A DNA stretch of 16,703 bases, from contig JAPKCE010000008.1 of NCBI GenBank assembly GCA_028823075.1, positions 1-16,703 on the forward strand, given 5' to 3'. The notes under the pieces were generated by a model. It saw only the letters and a list, made by a program, of their open reading frames with translations. It did no database searches and was not told where the DNA came from. The position numbers were made by a program, and so were the translations under genes. Origin of the DNA: Myxococcota bacterium (GTDB lineage: Bacteria > Myxococcota > UBA4151). Below are positions 7,609-15,370 of the stretch, piece after piece (positions within the stretch are counted from its first letter, which is position 1; each line of letters opens with the position of its first letter).

Positions 7609-9872
7609 AACTGGCCGCCGATCTAAGCGTCGTTCTTGAACTTGCTGGCACCGAAAGTCTTGGGCGTTCGCATGTCTATGTGACTCCAGAGCATTTGCTT
7701 TTTGCGCTCCTTCACGACCCCGAAAGCGCCGCGCTATTGCGCCAGTGCAAGGCCGATGTCGAAGCGATGAAACAACACCTCGACAGCTTTTTGAGTTCAG
7801 AGGACCATCTCAATGGCGATCCGCAACAGCAGGTTATTCAAAGCCAGGGTTTCCAACGCATTTTACAGCGCGCCGTGCTGCATGCGCAGAGCGCCGGCCG
7901 AGACACGGTACAATGCTCCCATGTGCTGATCGCGTTTTTCCGCGAAGAAGACTGCGAAGGTGCCTGGCTTTTGGAAGAACAAGGCCTGGACGAATTTTCC
8001 CTGCAACAGGGGATTGCCGCGCGCAGTCCCAACGATCTCACCACCTCGCAATCGCAACCGCTACTCGATGGAGAAGAAACCAGCGCTTCAAACGATCCGC
8101 TCGATGCCTATTGCGCGAACCTCAACGCGCGTGCTGCCGCGGGTGAGATCGATCCCCTAATCGGGCGCGAAAAAGAACTTGAGCGCATGCTTCGTATTCT
8201 CAGTAGGCGGCGTAAAAACAATCCCTTACTTCTTGGCGAAGCGGGTGTGGGCAAAACCGCCCTAGCCGAAGGCTTGGCTTTAAGAATCGTCGCTGGCGAT
8301 GTGCCGGACCTGCTCGCTGACGCCGAGCTTTTTGCACTGGACCTGGCGAGTCTCACCGCAGGCACGCGCTATCGCGGCGACTTCGAAGAGCGCTTAAAAT
8401 CGGTGGTCGTGGCCTTGGCCGAGCGGCCGCATGCTATTCTCTGCATCGATGAGGTGCATACTCTTGTTGGCGCCGGAGCCGTTTCCGGCGGCGCCATGGA
8501 CGCCGGTAGCTTGCTTAAGCCCCTATTATCGTCAGGGCGTTTGCAATGTATTGGCGCTACAACATGGAAAGATTATCGCGCCCATTTAGAAAAAGACAGC
8601 GCCCTGGCTCGGCGCTTCCAAATCGTTGAGGTGCGCGAGCCCAGCCAAGACGAAACGCTGCGAATCATCAGCCAAGGTCAAAAGGGCGGTTTAGAAGCTC
8701 ATCACGGCGTTAAGTACTCCAAAAAAGCGCTGCAAGCCTCCGTCGAGCTTTCGGTCAAATACCTTCATGGGCGTTATTTGCCCGACAAGGCCATCGACGT
8801 TCTCGATGAGGCAGGAGCCGCGGCTCGCCTGCACAAACCACCGAAAAAGCGAGTTGGGGTGCATGAGATTGAAGCCACGCTATCGTCGATGACCAAGATT
8901 CCAACGCGTAAAATCGCCAGCGATGAGCGCGACAACATCCGCCATTTAGGGCGCGACTTAGGACTACGGGTGTTCGGCCAAGGTGAAGCTATTAAGGCGG
9001 TCGTCGATTCGGTTAAACGCGCCCGAGCCGGCTTGCGTCCCGCCGATAAAACTACCGGTTCCTTCTTATTTTGGGGACCGACCGGCGTCGGCAAAACCGA
9101 GCTCGCTAAAGCGCTTTCTGACTGCCTCGGTATGGAGCTGCTGCGCTTTGACATGAGCGAGTACATGGAACGCCATTCGGTGAGCCGGCTCATCGGTGCT
9201 CCTCCGGGCTATGTTGGTTTTGACCAAGGCGGCCTACTCACCGAAGAGGTCATTAAAAACCCGCGCTCGGTGGTGCTTCTCGACGAGATTGAAAAAGCCC
9301 ACCCAGACCTTTTTAACATCTTGCTTCAGGTGATGGACAGCGGGCAGCTCACCGACAACAATGGCAGGCGCGCTGATTTCCGTAACTGCATCGTCATCAT
9401 GACCACCAACGCTGGCGCCCGCGCCATGAGCGACGGGAAGAGCATCGGCTTTGGCTCACAAATTTCGGCGAACAGCGGCAAGGCGCTGCAAACAATTGAA
9501 AAGACGTTCAGCCCGGAATTCCGTAACCGCCTCGATCAGCTCGTTCGCTTTGATCCTCTCGAGCAGCCGGTGATGAGCCTGATCGTCGATAAGTTCATCG
9601 ACGAACTTGATCTCCAATTGCGCCCCCGTGGTGTCACCATTAGCCTTACCGATGAGGCGCGACGCTGGTTTGCCAAAGAAGGGCACGAGCCAGCGTTTGG
9701 GGCGCGACCGATGAGCCGCTTGATCGACACGAAAATACGCAAAGGGCTGGCCGATGAACTGCTTTTCGGCAAGCTGGTCGCCGGCGGTAAAGTCAAAGTC
9801 GAAATCCACGATGGAGAGCCGAGTTTAAAGATCAGTGCTAACAGCGAGAAAGAAGCGGCGGCCGTTAGCTAG
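7605..9872 (+). CDS. clpA: ATP-dependent Clp protease ATP-binding subunit ClpA
   Basis: ClpA is the hexameric AAA+ unfoldase that feeds substrates to ClpP. This 755-residue protein has a double-repeat N domain (about 1-145, the ClpS docking site), AAA-1 with Walker A GEAGVGKT (211-218) and Walker B CIDEVH (280-285), then AAA-2 with Walker A GPTGVGKT (491-498) and Walker B LLDEIEKAH (Asp560, Glu561). The pore motif RYRGDFEER lies in AAA-1 and GAPPGYVGF in AAA-2. No ClpB/ClpC-type coiled-coil middle domain separates the two modules, which marks it as ClpA. The IGF tripeptide (614-616) is the loop that docks on ClpP, so it should be a degradative unfoldase. It is translationally coupled to clpS by the ATGA overlap. 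The TAG stop overlaps the opposing aat gene by 8 bases. Confidence 0.96.
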   Translation: MKLAADLSVVLELAGTESLGRSHVYVTPEHLLFALLHDPESAALLRQCKADVEAMKQHLDSFLSSEDHLNGDPQQQVIQSQGFQRILQRAVLHAQSAGRDTVQCSHVLIAFFREEDCEGAWLLEEQGLDEFSLQQGIAARSPNDLTTSQSQPLLDGEETSASNDPLDAYCANLNARAAAGEIDPLIGREKELERMLRILSRRRKNNPLLLGEAGVGKTALAEGLALRIVAGDVPDLLADAELFALDLASLTAGTRYRGDFEERLKSVVVALAERPHAILCIDEVHTLVGAGAVSGGAMDAGSLLKPLLSSGRLQCIGATTWKDYRAHLEKDSALARRFQIVEVREPSQDETLRIISQGQKGGLEAHHGVKYSKKALQASVELSVKYLHGRYLPDKAIDVLDEAGAAARLHKPPKKRVGVHEIEATLSSMTKIPTRKIASDERDNIRHLGRDLGLRVFGQGEAIKAVVDSVKRARAGLRPADKTTGSFLFWGPTGVGKTELAKALSDCLGMELLRFDMSEYMERHSVSRLIGAPPGYVGFDQGGLLTEEVIKNPRSVVLLDEIEKAHPDLFNILLQVMDSGQLTDNNGRRADFRNCIVIMTTNAGARAMSDGKSIGFGSQISANSGKALQTIEKTFSPEFRNRLDQLVRFDPLEQPVMSLIVDKFIDELDLQLRPRGVTISLTDEARRWFAKEGHEPAFGARPMSRLIDTKIRKGLADELLFGKLVAGGKVKVEIHDGEPSLKISANSEKEAAAVS

Positions 9873-10566
9873 ACTCGGGCGGGTAACTCGCCCAAGAGCC
9901 GCGCTCAGTCTCGTTGCTCAAAGCCTTGCTGAGGAGATCGAGGAACACTCCGCGCTCAATACAACGCGCGCCAAAGCGCTGAGTATGCGCCGTATGCTGC
10001 TGGCAATCGATCAGTTCGTAACCACGATCGAAAAGGCGGCGAAAAAGCATGACCAGCGCGTATTTCGAGGCGTTTGGTTTTCGGTAAAACATGCTTTCAC
10101 CAAAAAACGCTCGCCCCAACGCAAGGCCATAAATACCGCCGATCATTTCACCCTCATGCCAAACCTCAGCGCTATGGGCGAACCCGAGCTCATGCAGACT
10201 TTCATAGGCTTGCATCATCTCGCTGGTGATCCAAGTGCCCTGCTGACCGCGCCGCTGAGACGTCGCACAGGCACGAATTACCTGAGAAAAGTCCGAATCA
10301 TAACGCAGCTCCCAAGGCGCCCGGGCAAGCACCGGCCGGAGCGACCGGCCAATGTGTAAATCGCTAGGCAGCAGCACCATGCGCGGGTCGGGGCAATGCC
10401 AAAGGATGGGATCGCCGGGGTTGTACCAAGGAAAAATACCCATCGAATAGGCGATCAACAGCCGCTCGGGGCTAAGGTCGCCGCCCATGGCGAGCAAACC
10501 GCTCGGCTCGGCCTCACGGGGGTCGGGAAAACCAGGGTATGACTCATGAAGTCGGTAAAAGGTCAC
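9865..10566 (-). CDS. aat: Leucyl/phenylalanyl-tRNA--protein transferase Aat
   Basis: Aat transfers Leu or Phe from aminoacyl-tRNA to N-terminal Lys or Arg, creating primary N-degrons for ClpS/ClpAP. This 233-residue protein is close in length to the E. coli enzyme (234). Family motifs are FPDPREAEPSGLLAMGGDL, AYSMGIFPWY, ILWHCPDPRMVL, GTWIT, the catalytic-region stretch 'HSAEVWHEGEMIGGIYGLALG', ESMFYRKPNASK and ELIDCQQ. The start is GTG at 10566, inside a GTGA overlap with the stop of the upstream hybrid kinase; no separate promoter or ribosome-binding site is evident, so expression should depend on the kinase message. The 3' end meets clpA tail to tail. Pairing with clpS and clpA in the same locus supports a functional link. 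Confidence 0.95.
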   Translation of the reverse strand: MTFYRLHESYPGFPDPREAEPSGLLAMGGDLSPERLLIAYSMGIFPWYNPGDPILWHCPDPRMVLLPSDLHIGRSLRPVLARAPWELRYDSDFSQVIRACATSQRRGQQGTWITSEMMQAYESLHELGFAHSAEVWHEGEMIGGIYGLALGRAFFGESMFYRKPNASKYALVMLFRRLFDRGYELIDCQQHTAHTQRFGARCIERGVFLDLLSKALSNETERGSWASYPPESS

Positions 10567-12956
10567 ACTATCAAATTTTCAAACCGCGGACGTAATGCGC
10601 GGAAAACAGACTCGATCTGATCGATTTGCGCGCCCATACTCGCCAGCGGTAGTTGCTCGGCGGCGGCAGTCTCCAGCTCTTTGCAGCGTTGGACCAGGCC
10701 GGTCGCGCCAAGCTGGAGGCTGGAGCTTTTTGCTTTATGCGCATGCCCGCCCAAATCTTCGAGTTCGCCCGCTGCAACGGCGGCTCGCATAGCCAAAACA
10801 CCGTCTTCCATACCCTGCAAGTAAGCCTTCACCATAAGCGCAAATGTGGTCCCAAGGAGGCGTTTTTGCTGATCAAGAAAACCATCGTCGAGCTGCTCAT
10901 CAAAAGCATCAAGGGGGCGCGTTCCGGTCGCTTGGTGAAAGGCGGCAGAAGCTTTATCTTCGATCTTCGTTTCGACTTCGTATGCAGTGCTCGGGGCCTC
11001 GGCTGCGCGCTTATCCGCCACCCAAACGCTCAAACATTCTTCCAGTTCTTCGAGCGTCGTCGGTTTGGAGAGGTAACCGTTCATGCCAGCCGCCAAACAT
11101 TCCTTATGCGTGGCCGGCAAAATATTCGCGGTCAAGGCGATGATAGGTGTGGCATCTTCAGCGGCGCGAATCTCGGCGCTGGCGTGTAAACCATCGAGAT
11201 GAGGCATGTGAAGATCCATTAGGATGAGGTCGTAGCTACCGATAGCCGCTTTTTGAACCGCCTCCAAACCATGCCCTGCGATATCAATAAAACAGCCGAG
11301 GTTTTCGAGCATCGCCTGAACGACTATCTGGTTGACTGTATCGTCCTCGGCGACGAGCACCGAAGCGCCTTGCCAATCATTGGATAAAACCTCGCTCAGA
11401 GGCTTGGTCAACTGTTCGGGCGATGCTGTTTTTAGTTCGAGTTGCACACTAAAAGTACTACCGCGGCCCTCGTCCGACTTAACGCTGATGCTACCGCCCA
11501 TCGCTTCGACCAAAACTTTACAGATAGCCAAGCCAAGCCCAGTTCCAGCGAAGCGTTTCGTGCGCGAGTTGTCACCTTGGGCGAAACGTTGGAAAAGAGT
11601 CTTTATCTGCTCGTCGCGGATGCCGGTGCCGGTATCGGAGACCGACAGACGCAGCGCCACCCTATCGCCCGCCGACTCCAACAAACGTAAATCAACCTGC
11701 ACACGGCCGGCCTCGGTAAATTTCATCGCGTTGTTCAAGAGGTTGAGCAGCACCTGACCAATGCGCTGCTCGTCGCCGATCAGCGGCAAAGCGGGCGCCG
11801 GGTCGACGTAAAGCGACAAATCCAAGCCGCTCTGCTGGGCCTCTGGCTGGTGCAACTCGACCATATCGGCGACCAACTGCCAAAGATCGAAACTATCTTC
11901 GACTAAATCGATATGACCGGCTTCGACGCGAGAGAAGTCAAGCACATCGTTGACAATGCGCAACAGGCGCATACCGCTGTCATGTAAAAGCCGTAGATAG
12001 CGCTCCTGTGACGGCAGCCCCTCTCCCCGGCGCAGCAACTGCGCTATGCCTAAAATACCATTCAACGGGGTACGGATCTCATGGCTCATATTGCCCAAAA
12101 ACTCGGTCTTTGCTCGGCTCGACTCCTCGGCCTGCTGCAAGGCGTCGTGAAGGGTCTGCTCAAAAAGCTTCTGCTCGGTGATGTCGCGGAAAAGGACCAT
12201 CACGCGGCCGTCGCCGAGCGCCACAGCAGAAACGCTGACCCAGGTATAAAGCTGGCCAATCCGGCTCGCCTCCCAAGCGTGATCTCGCCAGTCGAAACCC
12301 TCGCCAGAAAAGATCGAGACCACCTCAGCCTCGCTGCAACCTAGAGCCACGAGTGTACTGCGTGCGCCGCCCGCGGTCGTTAGACCTTCAACCTGGTTAA
12401 GCAGGGTATCGAGCGATGGGTTGGACAGCAAAATGGTATCGCCATCGACCACCATCAAACCAGCGCTCATGGAACGCACGACCTCAACGGTTAACTCCTC
12501 GGCGACCATCAATTTTTTGTTGGTGACGGCCACCTCTTGTTTAAGCACCTGCTGCTCACCGCGCTCACGCTCAACCAAGCGCCTAAAACCGTTGAGTTTG
12601 TTGATTAAAACCCGGTCGTCGATCGGCTTTCGCAAATAGTCGATGGCGCCGAGATCAAGGCCGCGACTACGCGCTTCTTCGGAGCGCATCGAGGCGGTTA
12701 GAAACAGAATTGGAATCTCTTTATCGGCCGGGCGCATACGAATCATCTGAGCGCATTCAAAACCGTCCATGCGCGGCATATGCACATCGAGGATGATCAG
12801 ATCAAAACGCTCTTTAAGCAGAAGCTTTAACACCTCTTCGCCGTCGCTGGCTTTTACAATATGCGCTTCCATATGCGCTAAAATCAAAGTCTCTAAGGTG
12901 AACAGGTTGTTCGGGTTATCATCGGCGATGAGGATGGTGAACGAGGGTTTGGGCAT
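10563..12956 (-). CDS. Hybrid sensor histidine kinase: REC-PAS-HisKA-HATPase-REC-HPt
   Basis: This is a 797-residue cytoplasmic phosphorelay protein with no membrane segment. In order: a receiver (about 6-125) with Asp12/Asp13, phospho-acceptor Asp57 (LIILDVHMP), Thr87 and Lys110; a helical linker; a PAS-like domain (about 155-275) ending LFRDITEQK; HisKA with His292 (GNMSHEIRTP); HATPase with N box NLLNNAMKF, G1 SDTGTGI and G2 GTGLGLAI; a second receiver with Asp581 (LILMDLHMP) and the K of YLSKP; and an HPt domain whose likely phospho-His is His740 (HKAKSSS, matching HxLKGSS). All relay stations appear intact and there is no DNA-binding or GGDEF output. The ATG shares one base with the TGA of the upstream kinase, and the stop overlaps aat. 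It may receive phosphate on REC1 from the upstream kinase. Confidence 0.93.
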   Translation of the reverse strand: MPKPSFTILIADDNPNNLFTLETLILAHMEAHIVKASDGEEVLKLLLKERFDLIILDVHMPRMDGFECAQMIRMRPADKEIPILFLTASMRSEEARSRGLDLGAIDYLRKPIDDRVLINKLNGFRRLVERERGEQQVLKQEVAVTNKKLMVAEELTVEVVRSMSAGLMVVDGDTILLSNPSLDTLLNQVEGLTTAGGARSTLVALGCSEAEVVSIFSGEGFDWRDHAWEASRIGQLYTWVSVSAVALGDGRVMVLFRDITEQKLFEQTLHDALQQAEESSRAKTEFLGNMSHEIRTPLNGILGIAQLLRRGEGLPSQERYLRLLHDSGMRLLRIVNDVLDFSRVEAGHIDLVEDSFDLWQLVADMVELHQPEAQQSGLDLSLYVDPAPALPLIGDEQRIGQVLLNLLNNAMKFTEAGRVQVDLRLLESAGDRVALRLSVSDTGTGIRDEQIKTLFQRFAQGDNSRTKRFAGTGLGLAICKVLVEAMGGSISVKSDEGRGSTFSVQLELKTASPEQLTKPLSEVLSNDWQGASVLVAEDDTVNQIVVQAMLENLGCFIDIAGHGLEAVQKAAIGSYDLILMDLHMPHLDGLHASAEIRAAEDATPIIALTANILPATHKECLAAGMNGYLSKPTTLEELEECLSVWVADKRAAEAPSTAYEVETKIEDKASAAFHQATGTRPLDAFDEQLDDGFLDQQKRLLGTTFALMVKAYLQGMEDGVLAMRAAVAAGELEDLGGHAHKAKSSSLQLGATGLVQRCKELETAAAEQLPLASMGAQIDQIESVFRALRPRFENLIV

Positions 12957-15238
12957 CAGGCCTCCAGCCTTTGCACGGCCAGACTAAGGCGATGCATCAA
13001 AAGGTCATGATCGATCGGTTTGCTAAGAAAGTCGCTGGCGCCAGCCTCGAAACAAGCTGCGCGGTCCTCTTCGCTGCTGCGCGCGGTCAGCGCAAGTACC
13101 GGCAGTTCGTCAAAGCGGCCATCGGCACGCAAGCGACGAGTCGCTTCATAGCCGTCCATTTCCGGCATCATAATATCCATTAACACAGCATCAAAACCCT
13201 CATGTTCATCCAGGGCTTCGAGGGCGGCTATACCGTTGGCAGCGGGCACCACGGTAAAACCCTCAGCCTCGAGCACGATGGTAAGAGCATAGGTGTTGCG
13301 AACATCATCATCGACCAACAGCAGGCATTTTCCCGAACCCCACCCCTCAGGAAGTTCCGGAAAACCGCATGCTGTACTGGGCTCGGGCTGCAAACCTGCC
13401 CGTGTCATCGCCGTGCCGGGCTCCCCCCAATCCCCCTCTATCGCTCCCTCAACCTCGGGGAGGCCGCGCAAACTGGAAACCTCGATCTCGTTATTGGTCT
13501 CCGTCGACGCTTGGGCACGACTCTCAAGAGGCAGGAGGACAAAAAACGTCGAGCCTTCACCCGGAGCGCTCCAAAGCCCAACCGCGCCGCCGAGCAGACC
13601 GGCCAACTTGGTAACGATGTTCAAACCCAAACCGGTGCCACCGTATTTTCGACTCGTGGTTCCGTCGGCCTGGCGAAAGGCTTCAAAAATGGCCTGCTGA
13701 CGGTCTTCGGGGATGCCTATGCCGGTATCGCGAACAGCGATCACCATGTAATCACTGATCTCTTTCTTTACTTGAGTAACCAGGGCTCGATCACGGCGAA
13801 GGGCTTCGAGATGGTGCTCGCTGACCGGCTCAGCGTAGATTTCGATCTCGCCCTTGTCGACGAACTTGACCGCGTTGGATAAGAAATTACGCAGGATCTG
13901 TTTGACCCGATCGTCATCGGTGACCACCTCTCGCGGTAGACGCTCATCGACCCGCCAACTCATGAGCACGCCTTTGTCTTGGGCGAGCGGCGCAAAGAGC
14001 TCTTCGACACTTTGCAAAATGCTCGCTAGATCTGCCTTTTCTACCCAAATGCTCATTCGCCCGGCTTCGATTTTCGACAGATCGAGAACGTCGTTGATCA
14101 GGTTAAGTAGATCGTTGCCAGCCCCGTGAATCACCGATGCCTGTTTGGCCTGAGCGGTACTCAAGCTGCCACTGCGGCCCTCGGCGAGCAACTTGGAGAG
14201 TAAGATGATGGAGTTTAATGGGGTGCGCAACTCGTGGCTCATATTAGCCAGAAATTCTGACTTGTACTCGTTGGCACGAGCCGCATCTTCGGCGCGTCTC
14301 GCGGCTTCCCCTTCGGCCTTTTGCAAATCTTTATTGCGCACTTCGGCTTCCCAATGTGCCCATTCCAATGCTTCTGCCTGCTCTTCAAGCCTCTCGTTAC
14401 TGCGCTTGAGTTCGCCCTGCTGCTCCTGCAAACGGGAGGCCAGTTGCTTGAAATCGGACAGCGTCGCCTCAGCCGACCGGCGAGCCAACGCCGTTTGAAA
14501 TGCCATCGCAACCGAGCGCATAATGCGCTCGCTAAAACGCCTTTTTCCGCCCTGTAGCGCTTCTTGCAAACCCAGGCAGATAACTCCGAGAACCTCTTTT
14601 TTATCGGCGATAGGCCATAGCGCCAGCACTTGCGGCGCCCGCCTTCTACGCAGGCCATCATCGACTGTAAGCGGCGCCTCGTCTGGCGACTTAATCTCCA
14701 TAGCTTCGCCGGTCTGAGCCACCTGCCCAACCAAGCCCTCGCCCAGGGCGTAACTCAGGCCTTGCTCAAGGTCGCCTAAGGCAAAACCAGCAGCACGCAC
14801 AAAGCGAGGCAGATCAGAGTCATCACCAGACTCCCGAAGATAAAGCGCACCCACCGGGGCATCGGCGTAGCGACACAGCCCGTCGATCACGGCCACAGCC
14901 AAAGCGTCTACCGCCAGTCCACCGATCAAGGCTTTTTCCATTTTCTCAAAACCGAGTTGCAACTCGCGATCGCGAGCGCGCTGCGTTTGCGCCTCGGCGA
15001 GATCGGCTTGAGCTGCTTTGAGCGTGGCTACGATACGCTTAGCCGAGCGCCGCTCGTCGACGATGTCCCGAACCATCCAGCCCGAAAGCGCCACGGCGAT
15101 CAAAAAGCTGACCCCCGTAGCCCCCATAACCGAAGGGTGGTTACCGCTAACCCCGGCGAACAACACATACGCCAAAACAAAGAAAGGCGGTGTTAAAACC
15201 AAGGTCATACGAGTGGTTAGCCCTAAACGATCGAACAC
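12956..15238 (-). CDS. Membrane hybrid histidine kinase: 2 TM-GAF-coiled coil-HisKA-HATPase-REC
   Basis: A 760-residue sensor. Two transmembrane helices (about 11-30 and 38-57) with a very short loop anchor it; a GAF domain (about 103-252) is the likely sensory module; a coiled coil (about 258-328, heptads such as LQEQQGELKRSNERLEEQ) leads into HisKA with His335 (ANMSHELRTP). The HATPase has N box NFLSNAVKF, G1 RDTGIGI and G2 GGTGLGLNI. After an acidic linker comes a receiver with Asp688 (AVLMDIMMPEMDG), T of LALTAR and K of FLSKP. The frame is open back to an ATG at 15430, but GTG at 15238 is chosen: AAGGAG lies 6 bases before it, the upstream stretch is low-complexity, and it would otherwise overlap a divergent gene. 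Asp688 may exchange phosphate with the next kinase. Confidence 0.9.
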   Translation of the reverse strand: MFDRLGLTTRMTLVLTPPFFVLAYVLFAGVSGNHPSVMGATGVSFLIAVALSGWMVRDIVDERRSAKRIVATLKAAQADLAEAQTQRARDRELQLGFEKMEKALIGGLAVDALAVAVIDGLCRYADAPVGALYLRESGDDSDLPRFVRAAGFALGDLEQGLSYALGEGLVGQVAQTGEAMEIKSPDEAPLTVDDGLRRRRAPQVLALWPIADKKEVLGVICLGLQEALQGGKRRFSERIMRSVAMAFQTALARRSAEATLSDFKQLASRLQEQQGELKRSNERLEEQAEALEWAHWEAEVRNKDLQKAEGEAARRAEDAARANEYKSEFLANMSHELRTPLNSIILLSKLLAEGRSGSLSTAQAKQASVIHGAGNDLLNLINDVLDLSKIEAGRMSIWVEKADLASILQSVEELFAPLAQDKGVLMSWRVDERLPREVVTDDDRVKQILRNFLSNAVKFVDKGEIEIYAEPVSEHHLEALRRDRALVTQVKKEISDYMVIAVRDTGIGIPEDRQQAIFEAFRQADGTTSRKYGGTGLGLNIVTKLAGLLGGAVGLWSAPGEGSTFFVLLPLESRAQASTETNNEIEVSSLRGLPEVEGAIEGDWGEPGTAMTRAGLQPEPSTACGFPELPEGWGSGKCLLLVDDDVRNTYALTIVLEAEGFTVVPAANGIAALEALDEHEGFDAVLMDIMMPEMDGYEATRRLRADGRFDELPVLALTARSSEEDRAACFEAGASDFLSKPIDHDLLMHRLSLAVQRLEA

Positions 15239-15244
15239 GGCCGG

Positions 15245-15250
15245 CTCCTT
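15245..15250 (-). promoter_or_regulatory. Shine-Dalgarno sequence that sets the GAF kinase start at 15238
   Basis: On the minus strand AAGGAG is followed by 6 bases and then GTG TTC GAT (15238). It supports the shorter 760-residue protein over the 824-residue reading from 15430. Confidence 0.65.
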
Positions 15251-15357
15251 GATTCCGATGCGGTCTAACCATGCTTGAACTCGCCGCCAATATCCATAAA
15301 TTCGACGATCGGGTTTCGCCCCTTGAGCCCGGCGCCCAGCTTGCCTACAACCCCTAC

Positions 15358-15364
15358 AGGAGGT
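15358..15364 (+). promoter_or_regulatory. Strong Shine-Dalgarno sequence for the TTG start at 15371
   Basis: AGGAGGT is followed by 6 bases and then TTG CGC CGT. It is the best ribosome-binding site in the window and is the main evidence for an unusual TTG start. Confidence 0.75.
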
Positions 15365-15370
15365 GGCTCT

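Larger units (their letters stand above)
15239..15370. promoter_or_regulatory. Divergent promoter region between the kinase-aat unit and the TTG sensor gene
   Basis: 132 bases separate the chosen starts of the two divergent signalling genes. On the plus strand TTGAAC (15275-15280) and TAAATT (15297-15302) are spaced by 16 bases, each matching 4 of 6 consensus positions, which makes a modest sigma-70-type candidate with a leader of about 60 bases. No convincing minus-strand promoter or operator was recognised, though one must exist if the two-kinase plus aat unit is transcribed from here. Confidence 0.35.

Noticed and set aside
7605..9872. Possibility that the Clp ATPase is ClpC or ClpB
   Set aside because: There is no middle coiled-coil domain between the AAA modules, it is coupled to clpS, and it has a ClpP-docking IGF loop, all pointing to ClpA.
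10653..11189. 178-codon plus-strand open frame inside the hybrid kinase HPt/receiver region
   Set aside because: It is antisense to intact REC2 and HPt coding sequence and has no motif or ribosome-binding site of its own.
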